Source: Prochilodus magdalenae
Lineage: Eukaryota; Chordata; Actinopteri; Characiformes; Prochilodontidae
Direction of reading: 5' to 3'
Length of the DNA stretch: 64,000 nt
Assembly (NCBI GenBank): GCA_024036415.1
Contig: JAMWET010000172.1
Location: forward strand, 1-64,000
The notes beneath the pieces are model-generated. The model saw nothing but the letters and a program-made list of their open reading frames with translations, was not told the origin of the DNA and did no database searches. Positions 53,601 to 64,000 of this stretch are shown here, piece by piece. Position 1 is the first letter of the stretch. Each line of letters opens with the position of its first letter. A program made the translations under genes and the position numbers.

Positions 53601-55540
53601 ACACCAGCGCTCGTTGATGAGAAGGGAAAGAGATTCCTCCTCCTCTGCTCTTGCCGCTGCGCTCCGCGGTTACTCTGTCCGCTCTGTGCAAGCCTGGAAG
53701 CCCGGGAGGTGCAGCGCGCTGTCCGGGGTTAGCTCGGACAGCCAGGTCTCCGTGAAGCAGAGCGCCAGAAGCAGCGGAGAAGTCCTTGTTTGTTGGTTTG
53801 GTTGAGCAGAAGTAGTTTCCTCAGTTTTGTTGCTGCCTGGGAGAGATCGGATCGGTTGGAGAGGCAAACAATTACGGTAAAAGATGTGCGCGAGCCCCGC
53901 GCCGCCTCAGACGCACGAAGCGCGCACCGGCTCGTCTGCCCCTGCGCCGGCTTTCTCCCAGTCTCCTGGCGAGCGGCCGGAGCGCGGTCAGCCGCGGCTG
54001 TTGTGAGGAATCTCCGCACAAACTGAAGGTTCTTGAATAAATTCCGGGATGCTTTCAGGGGAAATGTTGTTCCTGAAGCTCAGTAGTTGTTCCCTGCTCC
54101 AACTAACTGAGTTTGACGTACAATAGACAACATTAACAAACAAAAACAAACACCACACGGAGGAGCTCGTCACCGTGGCTGCCATCCTCGGCGCCATCTT
54201 GGATAGTTTGGGGCCTATACCGATACATAAACTTTGTGTATCTGTTGGTCGATACCCGATCCCATGCCATTGGTGAATTAATGAACTGTACACCTCACCA
54301 TGTGAGAGTGACTTAAGGCATCAGTATTGACTTAAACATTACTTAACTCTGTTAGTAATAGTAGTAGATATAAATGTACTGAATTGTTATTTATTTGTCA
54401 CTAAAATATTAACAATTGTGCAGCAATTCAGAGTAAAGTCTAGCAGCTGAGAATAAACCAGTAACTTGGTCAAACATACAAGCAGTAAACATTCAGTGTA
54501 GTCTCACACCACTTGTGACCTTTGGTTGCCCTGAATGCTCACTCAAGCAGCAATAGCATGTTCTTTCTCATAAAAACAATAATTTCTGCTGTCTCTGTTG
54601 TAAGTATGTTTCTTTCGTTTCTCATCCACAATGTTGGAAACTGTGCTGAACAGTCTTTCACTTTCTGCAGGGGCACAGAGGTTTTTTTGTGGCAGTGGCA
54701 TCATGACAAGGTAACCGATCTTTGTTGACTCTCCAGTACTGGTATGGATTGTCTGAGTTTTTTTTTTTCCAATAAAAAAAATATATATGCAGATTGACAG
54801 CCGGGCTTAAGATGGTTGCTACACCAGGATCCTCACACCCCTCTAGAATTTGTTCTAATTCTTTTATAAAGTGGCTCTCGTGTAGTGCTGCTGTTGCTTC
54901 CACCCGACGGGACTTTTCTTCCTCAAGTTAAAACATAAGTTAAATAAAACAGAAGTTAAATATAGAAAACACTGGTTAAAATTCACACCTCATTGTGACA
55001 CTAAATTCTTTGATGCAACAATAAGACCTAAGGCTGATTACGGTAATATAAATAAGAAAAAGCATGTATATAAAAGATATAATATAATAATAGATAGATT
55101 CTACAATATAAAGTAATCAGTTTAGAATCTTAGCTATCTTTATACCTCAAGTACATCAATTTGGCAAGAAGCAGTTGTTGACAGCTTGTAGCAGGCTCTT
55201 TTTCATTGTCTTAATGCTGGTATCTGCCTCGCCTTCCTTAGCTAGGATGCATTTGAGGACGGTGACAGCTGGAATGACATCAGCAGTGGAGGAGGTGCAT
55301 GAGCTTACATTCCTAGTTAGCTCCTTAAACGGTGCTAGGACAGAGTTAGTTTCTTCCAGCAAGATCCACTGGCCAGCAGTCAGTATCATGGGCAGGTCCT
55401 GGTCACACTCTGCTCCACCGCTCTGTATACAACTGTCCTATCTCAGCAGCGCAGTAAACATACTGACCACTCAGCTCCACCACCCTGTATACAACTGTCT
55501 CACCTCAGCAGCACAATAAACATACTGACCACTCAGCTCC
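50607..55540 (-). mobile_element. hAT transposon remnant, split by a LINE
   Basis: One end is TAGGGATGCACCGATCC at 50607. On the minus strand, transposase pieces occur at 55389-55156 ('LTAGQWILLEETNSVLAPFK') and 54903-54658 (a degraded C-terminal part), running towards that end. Sequence on either side of the LINE joins through the 7-bp ATACCGA. The other TIR was not found, so the right border is approximate. A short tandem duplication of about 61 bp lies at 55410-55540. Confidence 0.75.
50648..54216 (-). mobile_element. Near full-length LINE (about 3.57 kb), decayed
   Basis: It is flanked by ATACCGA on both sides (50641-50647 and 54217-54223). The 5' end (minus strand) holds 'aagatggcgcc' (about 54190). 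An endonuclease domain is shown by 'CFTETWLSELTPDSALHLPG' (about 53765), reverse transcriptase by 'GVPQGCVLSPLLFSLYTND' and the active site 'KFADDSTLVG' (about 51756-51778), and a conserved C-terminal segment by 'KFLGTTISRDLKWEKN' (51059-51553). The 3' tail is a (GATTCT)n run at 50648-50674. Frameshifts and stops split the frame into many pieces, so it is not active. I do not assign a clade. Confidence 0.92.
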
Positions 55541-55599
55541 ACAGCATATATATTAAAAAAGGAATAGCTTTAAATGCTGAATATACCACAAACATGATG

Positions 55600-56010
55600 T
55601 GCTTTTAGGATGACACTTCAGAAACCACATATTCTAATAAAAAGACCAAAAATTACTTGGAAATATTATTTCCTTACTTCTCAGTCTGGCTGTTGTTGAC
55701 AATGCAAATTAAAAAAAAAAACTAAAGCACACAGACCACAGTTCCTCCTTCAGCCATGTTTATTGAACAAGGCGAGAAAAGATCAGACATGTTTAGTCTA
55801 ACCTCAACTATTTTTTGTGCCTTTGCTTTTTACCACCGGGGCTGCAGTGCATTTGGAAAGAACATTGACTTTAGGGACAAATGCTATCAGTATTTCAATC
55901 TACCATATCCTGGTCCTGCATGTTGTAGTGTTTTTCTGTTCACCTCAGAAAGGGCTTGTTAATTTGTTTACCATCGAATGCTACTCCAGCACCAAGGTGC
56001 TAATCTTTCT
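55600..56010. repeat. Third, diverged copy of the GIMAP-unit 3' flank
   Basis: 'cagccatgtttattgaacaa' and 'agatcagacatgtttagtct' (about 55752-55800) correspond to 59510-59562. 'cacctcagaaagggcttgtt' (55941) corresponds to 'acctcagaaagggcttattaat' (61350). The copy is shorter and more diverged, with no adjacent exon, and probably marks another lost gene unit. Confidence 0.65.
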
Positions 56011-56379
56011 GATTTCAGAGCATATAAGACACGGAATAGGCCTTAAACTTTCAGATCTCCAAATCTTCAAACATAACTATTTATCAGTTCGTTTTTGAGT
56101 TTTGCATGGACAGCAAAGATGCAACATGTTTAAGAAGTTCAAATTCAAAATTTGCAAAAAAAAATCAATTCATGTTTCTTATTCACATGCTTGTTGTATG
56201 CTTAATAAAAGTAAGGGACATTTATTTTATTGCAGACAGATCTGTCCCCAGTACAGAATGTGTGGAGAATTTAAATATGAAAAACATGACAACGATAACA
56301 GCATACTGGTGCACACCTTGTGTTTGCAGGGAGAATCAAAACAACACCAGAAAAACTTTATTGCTTAGTATTCTTTAAG

Positions 56380-56640
56380 TGTTGTGAGAAGAAATTACAA
56401 CATTACCCGGTAAATGCTTTACCATCTCAACTTTTTTTGGATTGTGTTGTTGGTCTAAAATGCTTGAATGGATGGATTTCGAATGAAATGAACCTGACCA
56501 GACCTAAACATGAAATATCCTGGGTTCATACTGTCTGCAATTAAATAAAAGTCAATTTAACAAACACTGCTTTTTTTTGTATTTTCCACACAGTCCCAAC
56601 TTTTTTCGATTTAGGGGGTTGTGTGTCAAAAAATGTTACA
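56380..56640. repeat. Interspersed repeat ending 'cagtcccaactttttt'
   Basis: The end 'ttttccacacagtcccaact' followed by 'tttttcgatttagggggttg' resembles, from memory, the terminus of a repeat common across vertebrate genomes. No coding part is seen. Confidence 0.5.
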
Positions 56641-57324
56641 CCACCGTTAGAAGTCCCTTCATCGTTGCAGTATGTTTAGTATAATAGTCTGGTTTTAGAC
56701 GCAGATTAATGAAGGGTTTTTAAAGATGAGAGTGGAATGAGCTTCTAGTGTAAAAGAATAAAATATAATTTTGTTCTATGCAATGCAGCCTACACCTGGC
56801 AAATCCTAAAAATCAGGTACGAGTCAGGTATGAGCATGTGGACTAATGTTTTTCAGAGTTACAGTAAAGTGTCTTTGCTTGGGATAAAGTAAAGTGCGTC
56901 TTGGCAACTTGCCTCAAAACTCCTACACAGCTATTAGGAGTGTACTATTACACCAATAAACTGTCTGGACTTGTTTCCACAGAGGCTGCTGGTGCAAAAC
57001 ATGAATTTCATCTCATGCATGTGCATATGGACTCATGCTTATGCACAACACATTACACACAGGACTAGACACAAGACTAGAGAGAGGCACCGCCCAGCTA
57101 GTACATCAACCCTTTTTTGTTTCACATTGTTGCACAGATGTGGCATATCTGGATGGAAGTATAATCACAGAAGAGCACCTGTAAGAGGAAATTTACCCAG
57201 GACCCCATTAAAATCGAATCCCATCCAAATAGGACTTATGTCAACAAAGATATTTCTGAAGCTGTGTGTCTAAAAGGAATGACCTAACACCCAAACTGCT
57301 TGCAGCACAGCATAAGGGGAATAC

Positions 57325-58396
57325 TAGGGCTGCCCTCTAGAAGTCGACGAGTCAAATTATCAGTTGGAGACCCTTTAAGTTGACTGACAACAGTGATGTT
57401 TTTTTTTTTTTTAAACTAAAGACTAAAGCTTACAAAAATGCACAAGAACTTTAAGAATGTAAAAATACATTTTAATAATGATTAAAAGGGGAATAATAAA
57501 TATATATGTAAGTTCTAGCTGGGCTGGGACCTATGCTTGCTAAAAAATGTAATCCACCTGACAACGTGCGCTCCGTTGAAGGAAGCTAAAGCTGTGACGC
57601 TGAGAAACACGGGGGGAGCGATGTCTCAGAGAAAGTCTGGAGGAGGTTTTGAAGTAGAGAATCCGAACAAAAGAAACCGAATTCTTCTCGTCATTTAATC
57701 AGACATCCGACACTGCGTCAAACGAAGGAGCTGACTTTCGTTTAGACATAACAGCTGTTTGCGGTAAAGGAAAAACGGAGTGAAGACGTTTGTTTTATTA
57801 TAATTCCATTATTTTAGAACCTAAATTACAGATATGTGTATTTATTCGTCTACAGATAAGATTTTTTTTATTTAAGGATAAGTACAGTCACTTAATACGC
57901 CTGCCGATAAACGAGAGAGATAATGATTTCAGCACGGGAAACATAATTAAACAGTTTAGGTCTACCGTTCTTCTTTTCATCTAAAAATAATTTAAATATG
58001 GACTAATCTGGTTTTATTTAGTAGTTCATTATTTATGAGAGATGAAAGACGAAGGGTCCCCTTACTGAAGAAGCTGTTAGAAGTGAAATTAAAAAGACTA
58101 TAAGCTATATGTGCTATTGTTTAGTATAAATACGCGCTGCTGCCTGACGCTGTATCCTGTAATTAAATCAGGCTCCAGTTCAGATCGATCATCATAAGCC
58201 CCGCCTCTTTGAGTTCAGAAATATGTTCCTGTGACTCTGCTGACTTTATAAATGAGGAGGACATCAGATCTAAAATGTATGCAAATTGACTTACTGATTA
58301 CTAGATAATGTACATGGAGAAAAAACACGAACAAATAGTTGAATCGTCGGCCGAATCCGATTTGACTGGCAAAATATGCCTATAGGTACAGCCCTA
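57325..58396 (+). mobile_element. hAT element, 1,072 bp, with perfect target duplication
   Basis: The ends are TAGGGCTG and CAGCCCTA with GGGAATAC on both sides (57317-57324 and 58397-58404). It is the longer sibling of 5012-5409 and adds about 670 bp of internal sequence. That interior has a GC-richer part (57540-57780) with a short frame starting ATGTCTCAGAGAAAG at 57621, possibly the first exon of a lost transposase. No BED finger or hAT domain was found, so it is non-autonomous. Confidence 0.93.
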
Positions 58397-58404
58397 GGGA
58401 ATAC

Positions 58405-59379
58405 CGCATCTCAGATATGATCAGCTTTTTGTTTACCCACCAAAATGATCAGTCCTAGCCCCACATTCACTAGTGTCAATATTTCCTATGTTTACTCCTC
58501 AGTGTTTACAGCCCTTAACATGTCTCTTTCTTTGCATGGCCACACTAAAGCTTCAATTACACTAGACAGTGTTTAAATTTGTTTTGTATTGCAGATTCTG
58601 ATACTAAATTTATAGAATACCTTAATAATTACAGTTAGAAATTAAACACCCAGACAAAACTTTTACAAACCTGTAAAATTATCTTTGAAATTACACACAC
58701 ACACAAACACAAGTCTTTTTCCATGTTTCACCTAAAAAACACAGTAACCTTGTGAAGTACTACGACTCCTCGCTGTCAGTTATTTTCTATACAGTTTACT
58801 GTTGACGAGCCTTTCTGAAAAATATTTTAATTGGTTAGGTTTAATTTTCCTAGATAAACTCATATTACATGTCAAAGAACTAACCGACTTGATGCAGAAG
58901 TTTCTTTTCTTATTTAAAATCACATTAATTTTCTGTAGGGCTTTAATGTAGACAAGGTGGAGGCAACAATTATCCAGCCTAATTTTCATGTGGTAAAAAT
59001 GTCATAGCTGGTTATATTTACAGACCTCAGTAATTAAACAGTCGAATTTCTGGGGAGAAAAAACCTCTGAACAAATATAATTGGGAGTGTGATGTAGGAT
59101 TATAATATGGATTTTCTTCAGCAGCAATTGAATTTTCTTCATCAATTAAGTACATTATCTTTGTTTTCCTTATAAACCAGCTGATGATACAATGTGGTGA
59201 ATCAAAATTTAGAGTAATTAAATATGAAATGCAGAAAAAACTCTGGGCCTAAACAACATGTAGAGAATGTTCTCTCTATGTTCAGTTTACAGAACATGCT
59301 AATGTTTTACAGTGAAAATGACAGCATTTAAATGGCTAATTATTAGTTATATTCCTTTAACATGATCAGTTTTCAGACA
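58405..59379. other. Intergenic sequence, nothing recognised
   Basis: AT-rich, with a short (CA)n run near 58695. No gene is visible. Confidence 0.5.
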
Positions 59380-61560
59380 GACACTCCAGAATCCACAGTC
59401 TCTAATAAAACCCCAAAATAACACACACATATATCAGTCTTACCTGCCTTAATGTGATGTGGACAATGTAAATAGAAAACTACAGATCACAGATGAAGGT
59501 ACCTCCTTAGCCTTGTTTATTTTCAGGCAGGACAAGATGAGACGAGATCAGACATGTTTCAGTCTGTTTGTTTTAGGCCCTTACTCACAGACTTACTTTT
59601 AGTTTCCCCAAAGTTAAAAGTGTACTAGAAGGGACAGCAGTCAGAGCAGTCATTTACACCAATGAGGGAAGCTTTTCAAAATGGAGCACAACAGACTTTG
59701 AGGTAGACTGGAGGCGACCTGACAACACACTAGACATTTAATAAACCCAAGTGACCTGGAGCAAAATTGCCCATTAGAACTAAAAACAATTTGCCCTAGT
59801 AAAATGAAATTCAGACAATACTAGACTTAATCAACATGAAGAAAATCGCATGTACAGCACTGGATAATATTTTACAGTAAACAGAAAAGCAGTCCTATCA
59901 TTCTTATGTTCCTATAAAAATCATGGTGTATATTGAAAAATGAAAACTTCAGAAAATATATATATATTGTGAAAATATAAATAATATAATATAATAATAA
60001 TAAAACAAAAATGATATGATTCTTCCTTTCTTGTCTCTCAGTCCGTGACAAACAGAAAGGCAAAGGCAAGATATTTTTCTTACTTCTGAGTTCTGCTTTT
60101 ACTCAGAGCTGAACTTTATTTTTATATTAAATTGGCAGTTTTCAGCTGCATTTTTATTACAGCCAATAATTTGACAGTAATTTATCAATTCATCAATCAT
60201 TTATTTATCAATAATTAGATTTTATAATTGGGGATATTTATTACTTTATGATATCCCTTAAAAAGAAGTTTATATAAGTGATTATGCTTTCATTTTACTT
60301 TTTATGTGCTTATCAGTGATGTATTAAATGCAGGTACACTTATATTAGGTATATATAGGTATATTTGGGTGATACTGACAGGCATACAGAAAAGTCTATT
60401 TGGTCTATAATTGTACTTGATCTTTTCATGGAGATATACTTAAGAAAAGTAGAATTAAATGTTCTTGATTTGTATGCAATGTCATCTAATACAAAATTTG
60501 TTTTTATAATTTTGTTTTTTGTAATCCACTATACTACGTCTAAAAGGTATATTTTATGTTCCTAAATTCCTAAACCTAAATCAAAATCTACTCATATACT
60601 TTAAAGTAAAAATTTATATATGTAGCAAACTATACAACTATACATTGTTTTAATTTCACTTAAAGAAAATATACATATATACTGTAAATATACATATAAA
60701 TAAATCTACATAAATATGACTATAGAATAAAATCAGTCAGTCTAGCATACTAGTTCAAGCATAAAGTCATAATAAGTGGATATGCTGGTTTTATTGGTCA
60801 TAAAAACAGAAAAAAACAGTCACAGTCACAATTAAGGTTCAAATTGTTCAGTCTTATTTTCACCACATACATGGACTCAATTCAAAAAGCTGTCTTAGAC
60901 TGGCATCACACTTCTATATAAATGATACATGCAACTCCTTTTAATTTCTGATTTTTCACTATAGCAATGAGTGAAAAAATAAGGAGTTTATTTTTCTTTA
61001 TTTAAATAGAGCTCTGAGGAGAATTATGGCAGCTAAGTAGGATCAGCAGAAGTTTGCACTACGGTCACAAGAGGGCAGCAAATGAAAAGTCTAAATGAAA
61101 GCAGACGATGTCACAACTAGGCCTGACTTTCAGAAAGCACTGCAGCTGTATTTCATTTAGAATACTCAAAGCAGGTTTTTATTGTACCAGTGTTTATTCA
61201 ACAGCACTTAGGAAATGTTAATGAATGCGTGTAGAGAAACTCAAACCATCAGAGAGATACTGATGGACCATGTCAGAGGGCAGGAACACCAGTGATTAGA
61301 TCCAGTGGTTCTCAGTTCTGGTGCTGCAGGCTGTATTATTTCCCAGTTTACCTCAGAAAGGGCTTATTAATTAGTTTTAGTTCTGAAAGTGTGAAGAAGC
61401 TACTGCAGCAGAATTCAGATAGACTAGATCATTATGCTGTAAAGTACTTTATAATCCTGATAACAACAGAGATACATGAAACACTGTCCAACCTGGGTGT
61501 TGAAGTGGGTTCATGTAGGTAATAAGGAAAAAACGTTGTTGTTGCTGGTGTCATGCTTTA
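59380..61560 (-). repeat. Duplicated 3' flank of a GIMAP-like unit (copy 2)
   Basis: It lies directly 3' of the terminal Ser-rich exon at 61579-61862 and shares ordered blocks with 4370-6106, which lies directly 3' of the paralogous exon at 6107-6345. The arrangement shows duplication of a whole gene end. Unmatched sequence between the blocks (about 59880-61010) is mostly AT-rich insertion. Confidence 0.78.
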
Positions 61561-61578
61561 CCATCATTAGGCAGCAGC

Positions 61579-61862
61579 TCACTCTTTAAGTTTATGTTTA
61601 AGTGCAAGGGCAGCCTCACTGGCACCTTCATCTTTTTTATGATGTCGGAAAGGCTTTATCATCTTTGGAAACTGAACTTTTACTTTGGGTTTTGAACTCT
61701 GAACAGGTTCAGGAATTGTTGTTAAAGCATAGCTGCCGTGGGCTGAGACATTAGAGCATGCTGACCCATAAACACAACTGCTGTCAGGTCCTGATAGTGA
61801 TCTGAATGAGCTGTATGCAGAACTTTCAAGAGACGTTGTATCTGTCCAGTCCTCTCCATTCA
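61579..61862 (-). CDS. Terminal Ser-rich exon of a second GIMAP-like gene
   Basis: Acceptor 'ttttttttacag', two bases completing a codon, then 94 codons ending in TGA at 61579. The peptide contains 'DTTSLESSAYSSFRSLSGPD', 'SSCVYGSACSNVSAHGS', 'TIPEPVQSSKPKVKVQFPK' and a basic end ('MIKPFRHHKKDE...KHKLKE'). The 'DT.SL.SS.Y.S....SG' and 'VYGS' motifs match the linker exons S1/S2 of the FIIND-CARD gene, but here the exon ends the protein. It follows exons at 62085-62249 and 62602-62766 in matching phase. No FIIND or CARD is attached. Confidence 0.78.
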
Positions 61863-62084
61863 CTGTAAAAAAAAAAAAAAAAACAGGAAATGAATAAGTG
61901 TAACCTAAAAAAATTTATCTTTTATAAAAGAGATTCTTGTGTGAAGGTAAAGCATGAAAAGCACTGATGATAAAAGTAATATCAGCTATATTATGATGCA
62001 TCCATCAAATCAATCCTGCTGACCAATAGGAAACTAGAAAACATTCACCTAACAACCCATTTCACTTTAAAACAATGCACTTAC

Positions 62085-62249
62085 TGGTTGGTGGATTTCT
62101 CATGCTTTCAGACCTTCCCAAGTACAGAGATTCAGGAATGGATGTTAAAGAAGCAAATCCAGAGCTGTAAGATGAGTGTTTGGAATGTGTTGATCCTGAT
62201 CTGAATGATTCTCCCACAGGAGATGTATCTGAGTTCTTTTCTAGGCTCA
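62085..62249 (-). CDS. Ser-rich repeat exon B of the second gene
   Basis: A 165-nt phase 1-1 exon, acceptor 'atgcttcacag', donor 'GTAAGT'. It encodes 'SLEKNSDTSPVGESFRSGST', 'HSKHSSYSSGFASLTSIPES' and 'LYLGRSESMRNPPT'. It is a clear duplicate of the exon at 62602-62766, the same length and about 80% identical. The low-complexity Ser/Arg content suggests a disordered segment. Function is not known. Confidence 0.77.
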
Positions 62250-62601
62250 CTGTGAAGCATCAGAAAACAGTATGATTTGTTTTTTTTCATGTTCTGGTCT
62301 ATAACTTTCGTAATCTTAATATATAGTAATGTATATATTACACAGTAATAGTAATATGTAATGTATATATAGTAATCTAAACTCTTTTAATTTTGTTTGT
62401 ATAAATAGCTCTTAGTTTGCCTGCTAATGTATAAAATGTTGTAAGGACATTTTTCATACAGTTCTATACTTTTTTCGTTTTGCTTAGATTGTTGTTTTCC
62501 TAATTTCATTTTTTTACCATCATTCTTTTTAGCTTGGTGTCAACCGCAGGATTTAAACTTTTAAATTAATAAATAATGGTATAAAAATCTGGAGCACTTA
62601 C

Positions 62602-62766
62602 TGGTTGGTGGATTTCTCAGGCTTTTAGACTTTCTCAAGTACAGGGATTCAGGAATGGATGCTAAAGAAACAAATCCAGAGCTGTAAGATGAGTGTTTGG
62701 AATGTTTTGGTCCTGATCTGAATGACCGTCCCACAGAAGATGTATCGGGGTTCCTCTCCATGCTCA
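62602..62766 (-). CDS. Ser-rich repeat exon A of the second gene
   Basis: A 165-nt phase 1-1 exon, acceptor 'tgcttcatag', donor 'GTAAGT'. It encodes 'SMERNPDTSSVGRSFRSGPK', 'HSKHSSYSSGFVSLASIPES' and 'LYLRKSKSLRNPPT'. It is the most upstream exon of this gene in the window. GIMAP exons, if present, would lie beyond 64 kb, since the interval above is a retroelement remnant. Confidence 0.77.
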
Positions 62767-62814
62767 CTATGAAGCACCAGAAAGGAATATGATTTCATTT
62801 TTATTTTTCTGGTC

Positions 62815-63998
62815 TATGACTTCAGAATGCTGTTCTTAATCATCTTAATCACCCTTGAATTTCCACTCATGAGATACCTCACTCCGGATTCAGAGAACTG
62901 GGGTTGTAGTCTCAGTGAGATAAGCACTGGGATCATATGAGTGAACTCCCATGAGGGAGCCAAAATGAAAAGCTGATTATATTTTCCTAAGCTCCTAGTG
63001 TGTTCTATATACACACATTAAGACCGCATGAGATAAGCACAGTTCAGCATTTGGGCCTCGTCATAAAAGAAGAGTGGAAGATGAAAAGCTGCTCTTTAAC
63101 TCTGAACAAGCATAAGGATGATCCTGGCAAAATGCTTGTCATTATCTTACTCATTTAGTCAAAGCCAGCAGAAGCAGTAAAACTGTCTTAATGGAGAGAA
63201 TATTGAGTTCTATGCTCTCCAGTGCTGGGAATATACATCTTTACTTCCTTGATAGGTCTAAAGATAGGTCCCGTGAAGAAACTATAGGCTTGGAGATTGG
63301 GCATAGTCTGTGCACACCTCTCATGATCAGGCAAACTAATGCGTGTTTGGCCACAGAAGCATTGTTGAAACCCATGTGACATGCTGAGGTAGTGGCTAGA
63401 TACACCTAAATGGTGAAGAAGGCTCTGCTTTGATGTAACAGACCCTCCAAATTTTACCCTCCCACCTGGACTGGACTCCAACACATGCCACTTAGGGGTC
63501 ATAGAGAGAGTGTGTGGATGTAGCTCTAGTGCATAATGGTAGTGATTACTTCAGAAAGCAGATCCATAGTGACCAGATTCATCCTTTCATAGGCAAACGT
63601 GGGTGAAGAATTTTTTCCTGAACTTGGGAAAATAAGTTTCTGCGTAACAGGAGTTGCCAAGGCTCTGGTGACATGAGCTAAATAATCTCAGCTAACAAAA
63701 GCTTCCCAGACCAGCATGGGACAACAAGAAGGAGGCATAAGTCTTTTTCTTGTACTCTAGTAGGTGGGCATGTGCAACTACTTAAAAAGGTGTGTCGCTG
63801 TTTGTCCTTAAGAAGAACGGAGGGCAATGTGGGTTTGTGCAAAGGGATAAGAACTACGGAGGCTCCGCCATACTTCTCTGAATTCTGTTTGATCACCTGT
63901 GGGTACAACCTCCAGTCTCTGTAAAGGGGATTTCCTCCAAAGCTCTGCCTGTATCCGAGAAGTAAACTTCCCTGATGGTTTATATATGCCACCATTAT
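62815..63998 (-). mobile_element. DIRS-like retroelement remnant
   Basis: Minus-strand frames hold 'MVAYINHQGSLLLGYRQSFG' near 63995 and 'EKYGGASVVLIPLHKPTLP' near 63880. From family knowledge these resemble the 'VAYINHQGG' RNase H region and the 'VDLFAS...HCP' region of fish DIRS1 elements. A weak recombinase-like segment follows at 63188-63502. Stops break the frames, and the element continues past the window end. Assignment is by motif memory only. Confidence 0.62.
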
Positions 63999-64000
63999 GG

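Noticed and set aside
1..64000. CRISPR array, prokaryotic operon or phage features.
   Set aside because: The sequence is vertebrate nuclear DNA with introns; no regularly spaced direct repeats with unique spacers were seen.

Overview
The window looks like ray-finned (teleost) fish nuclear DNA: AT-rich, intron-bearing genes on one strand, and dense Tc1/mariner, hAT, Ty3/gypsy, DIRS-like and LINE remnants. Several repeats resemble ones I associate with teleosts, perhaps otophysans; the species cannot be named from sequence alone. All recognisable host coding sequence is on the minus strand, so genes read from high to low coordinates. | MAIN GENE (about 36.3 kb down to 11.7 kb). Sixteen exons with good splice sites chain together with consistent codon phase. 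They encode, in order: four tandem AIG1/GIMAP-type GTPase domains (exons at 36304-35609, 33985-33281, 31239-30535 and 28837-28136, all phase 1-1), a duplicated Ser-rich two-exon linker (26841-26634 + 26443-26379, then 24225-24024 + 23386-23322), a complete FIIND (ZU5+UPA) in six exons (21088 to 19146), a short linker exon (12255-12214) and a C-terminal CARD with stop codon (11976-11705). The FIIND keeps a His and a Ser at the spacing used for NLRP1/CARD8 autoproteolysis. The model is about 1,515 codons without its missing N-terminus. It resembles an NLRP1-like inflammasome sensor whose NACHT-LRR front end is replaced by GIMAP GTPases, and it is the most interesting object here. | RELATED GENES. 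At 62766-61579 lie the last three exons of a second minus-strand gene, ending in a Ser-rich tail homologous to the linker of the main gene. At 6.66-6.11 kb is a decayed GIMAP exon followed by the same kind of terminal Ser-rich exon. At 44.94-44.33 kb is a frameshifted GIMAP pseudo-exon. Non-coding flanks of these units (4.4-6.1, 55.6-56.0 and 59.4-61.5 kb) are also duplicated, so the window is an expanding and decaying cluster. | MOBILE DNA. Best defined: a 3.05-kb hAT element (12834-15885) whose 8-bp target duplication is split by a Tc1 remnant (15890-16422); a 1.6-kb Tc1 element with a broken DD34E transposase (36896-38506); a gypsy-type LTR element with a gag-to-integrase deletion (39644-41304); a BED-finger hAT remnant (41329-43310); a 3.6-kb LINE (50648-54216) inserted in another hAT remnant; and a non-autonomous hAT family with copies at 5012-5409 and 57325-58396. 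The rest is unrecognised intronic or intergenic sequence.
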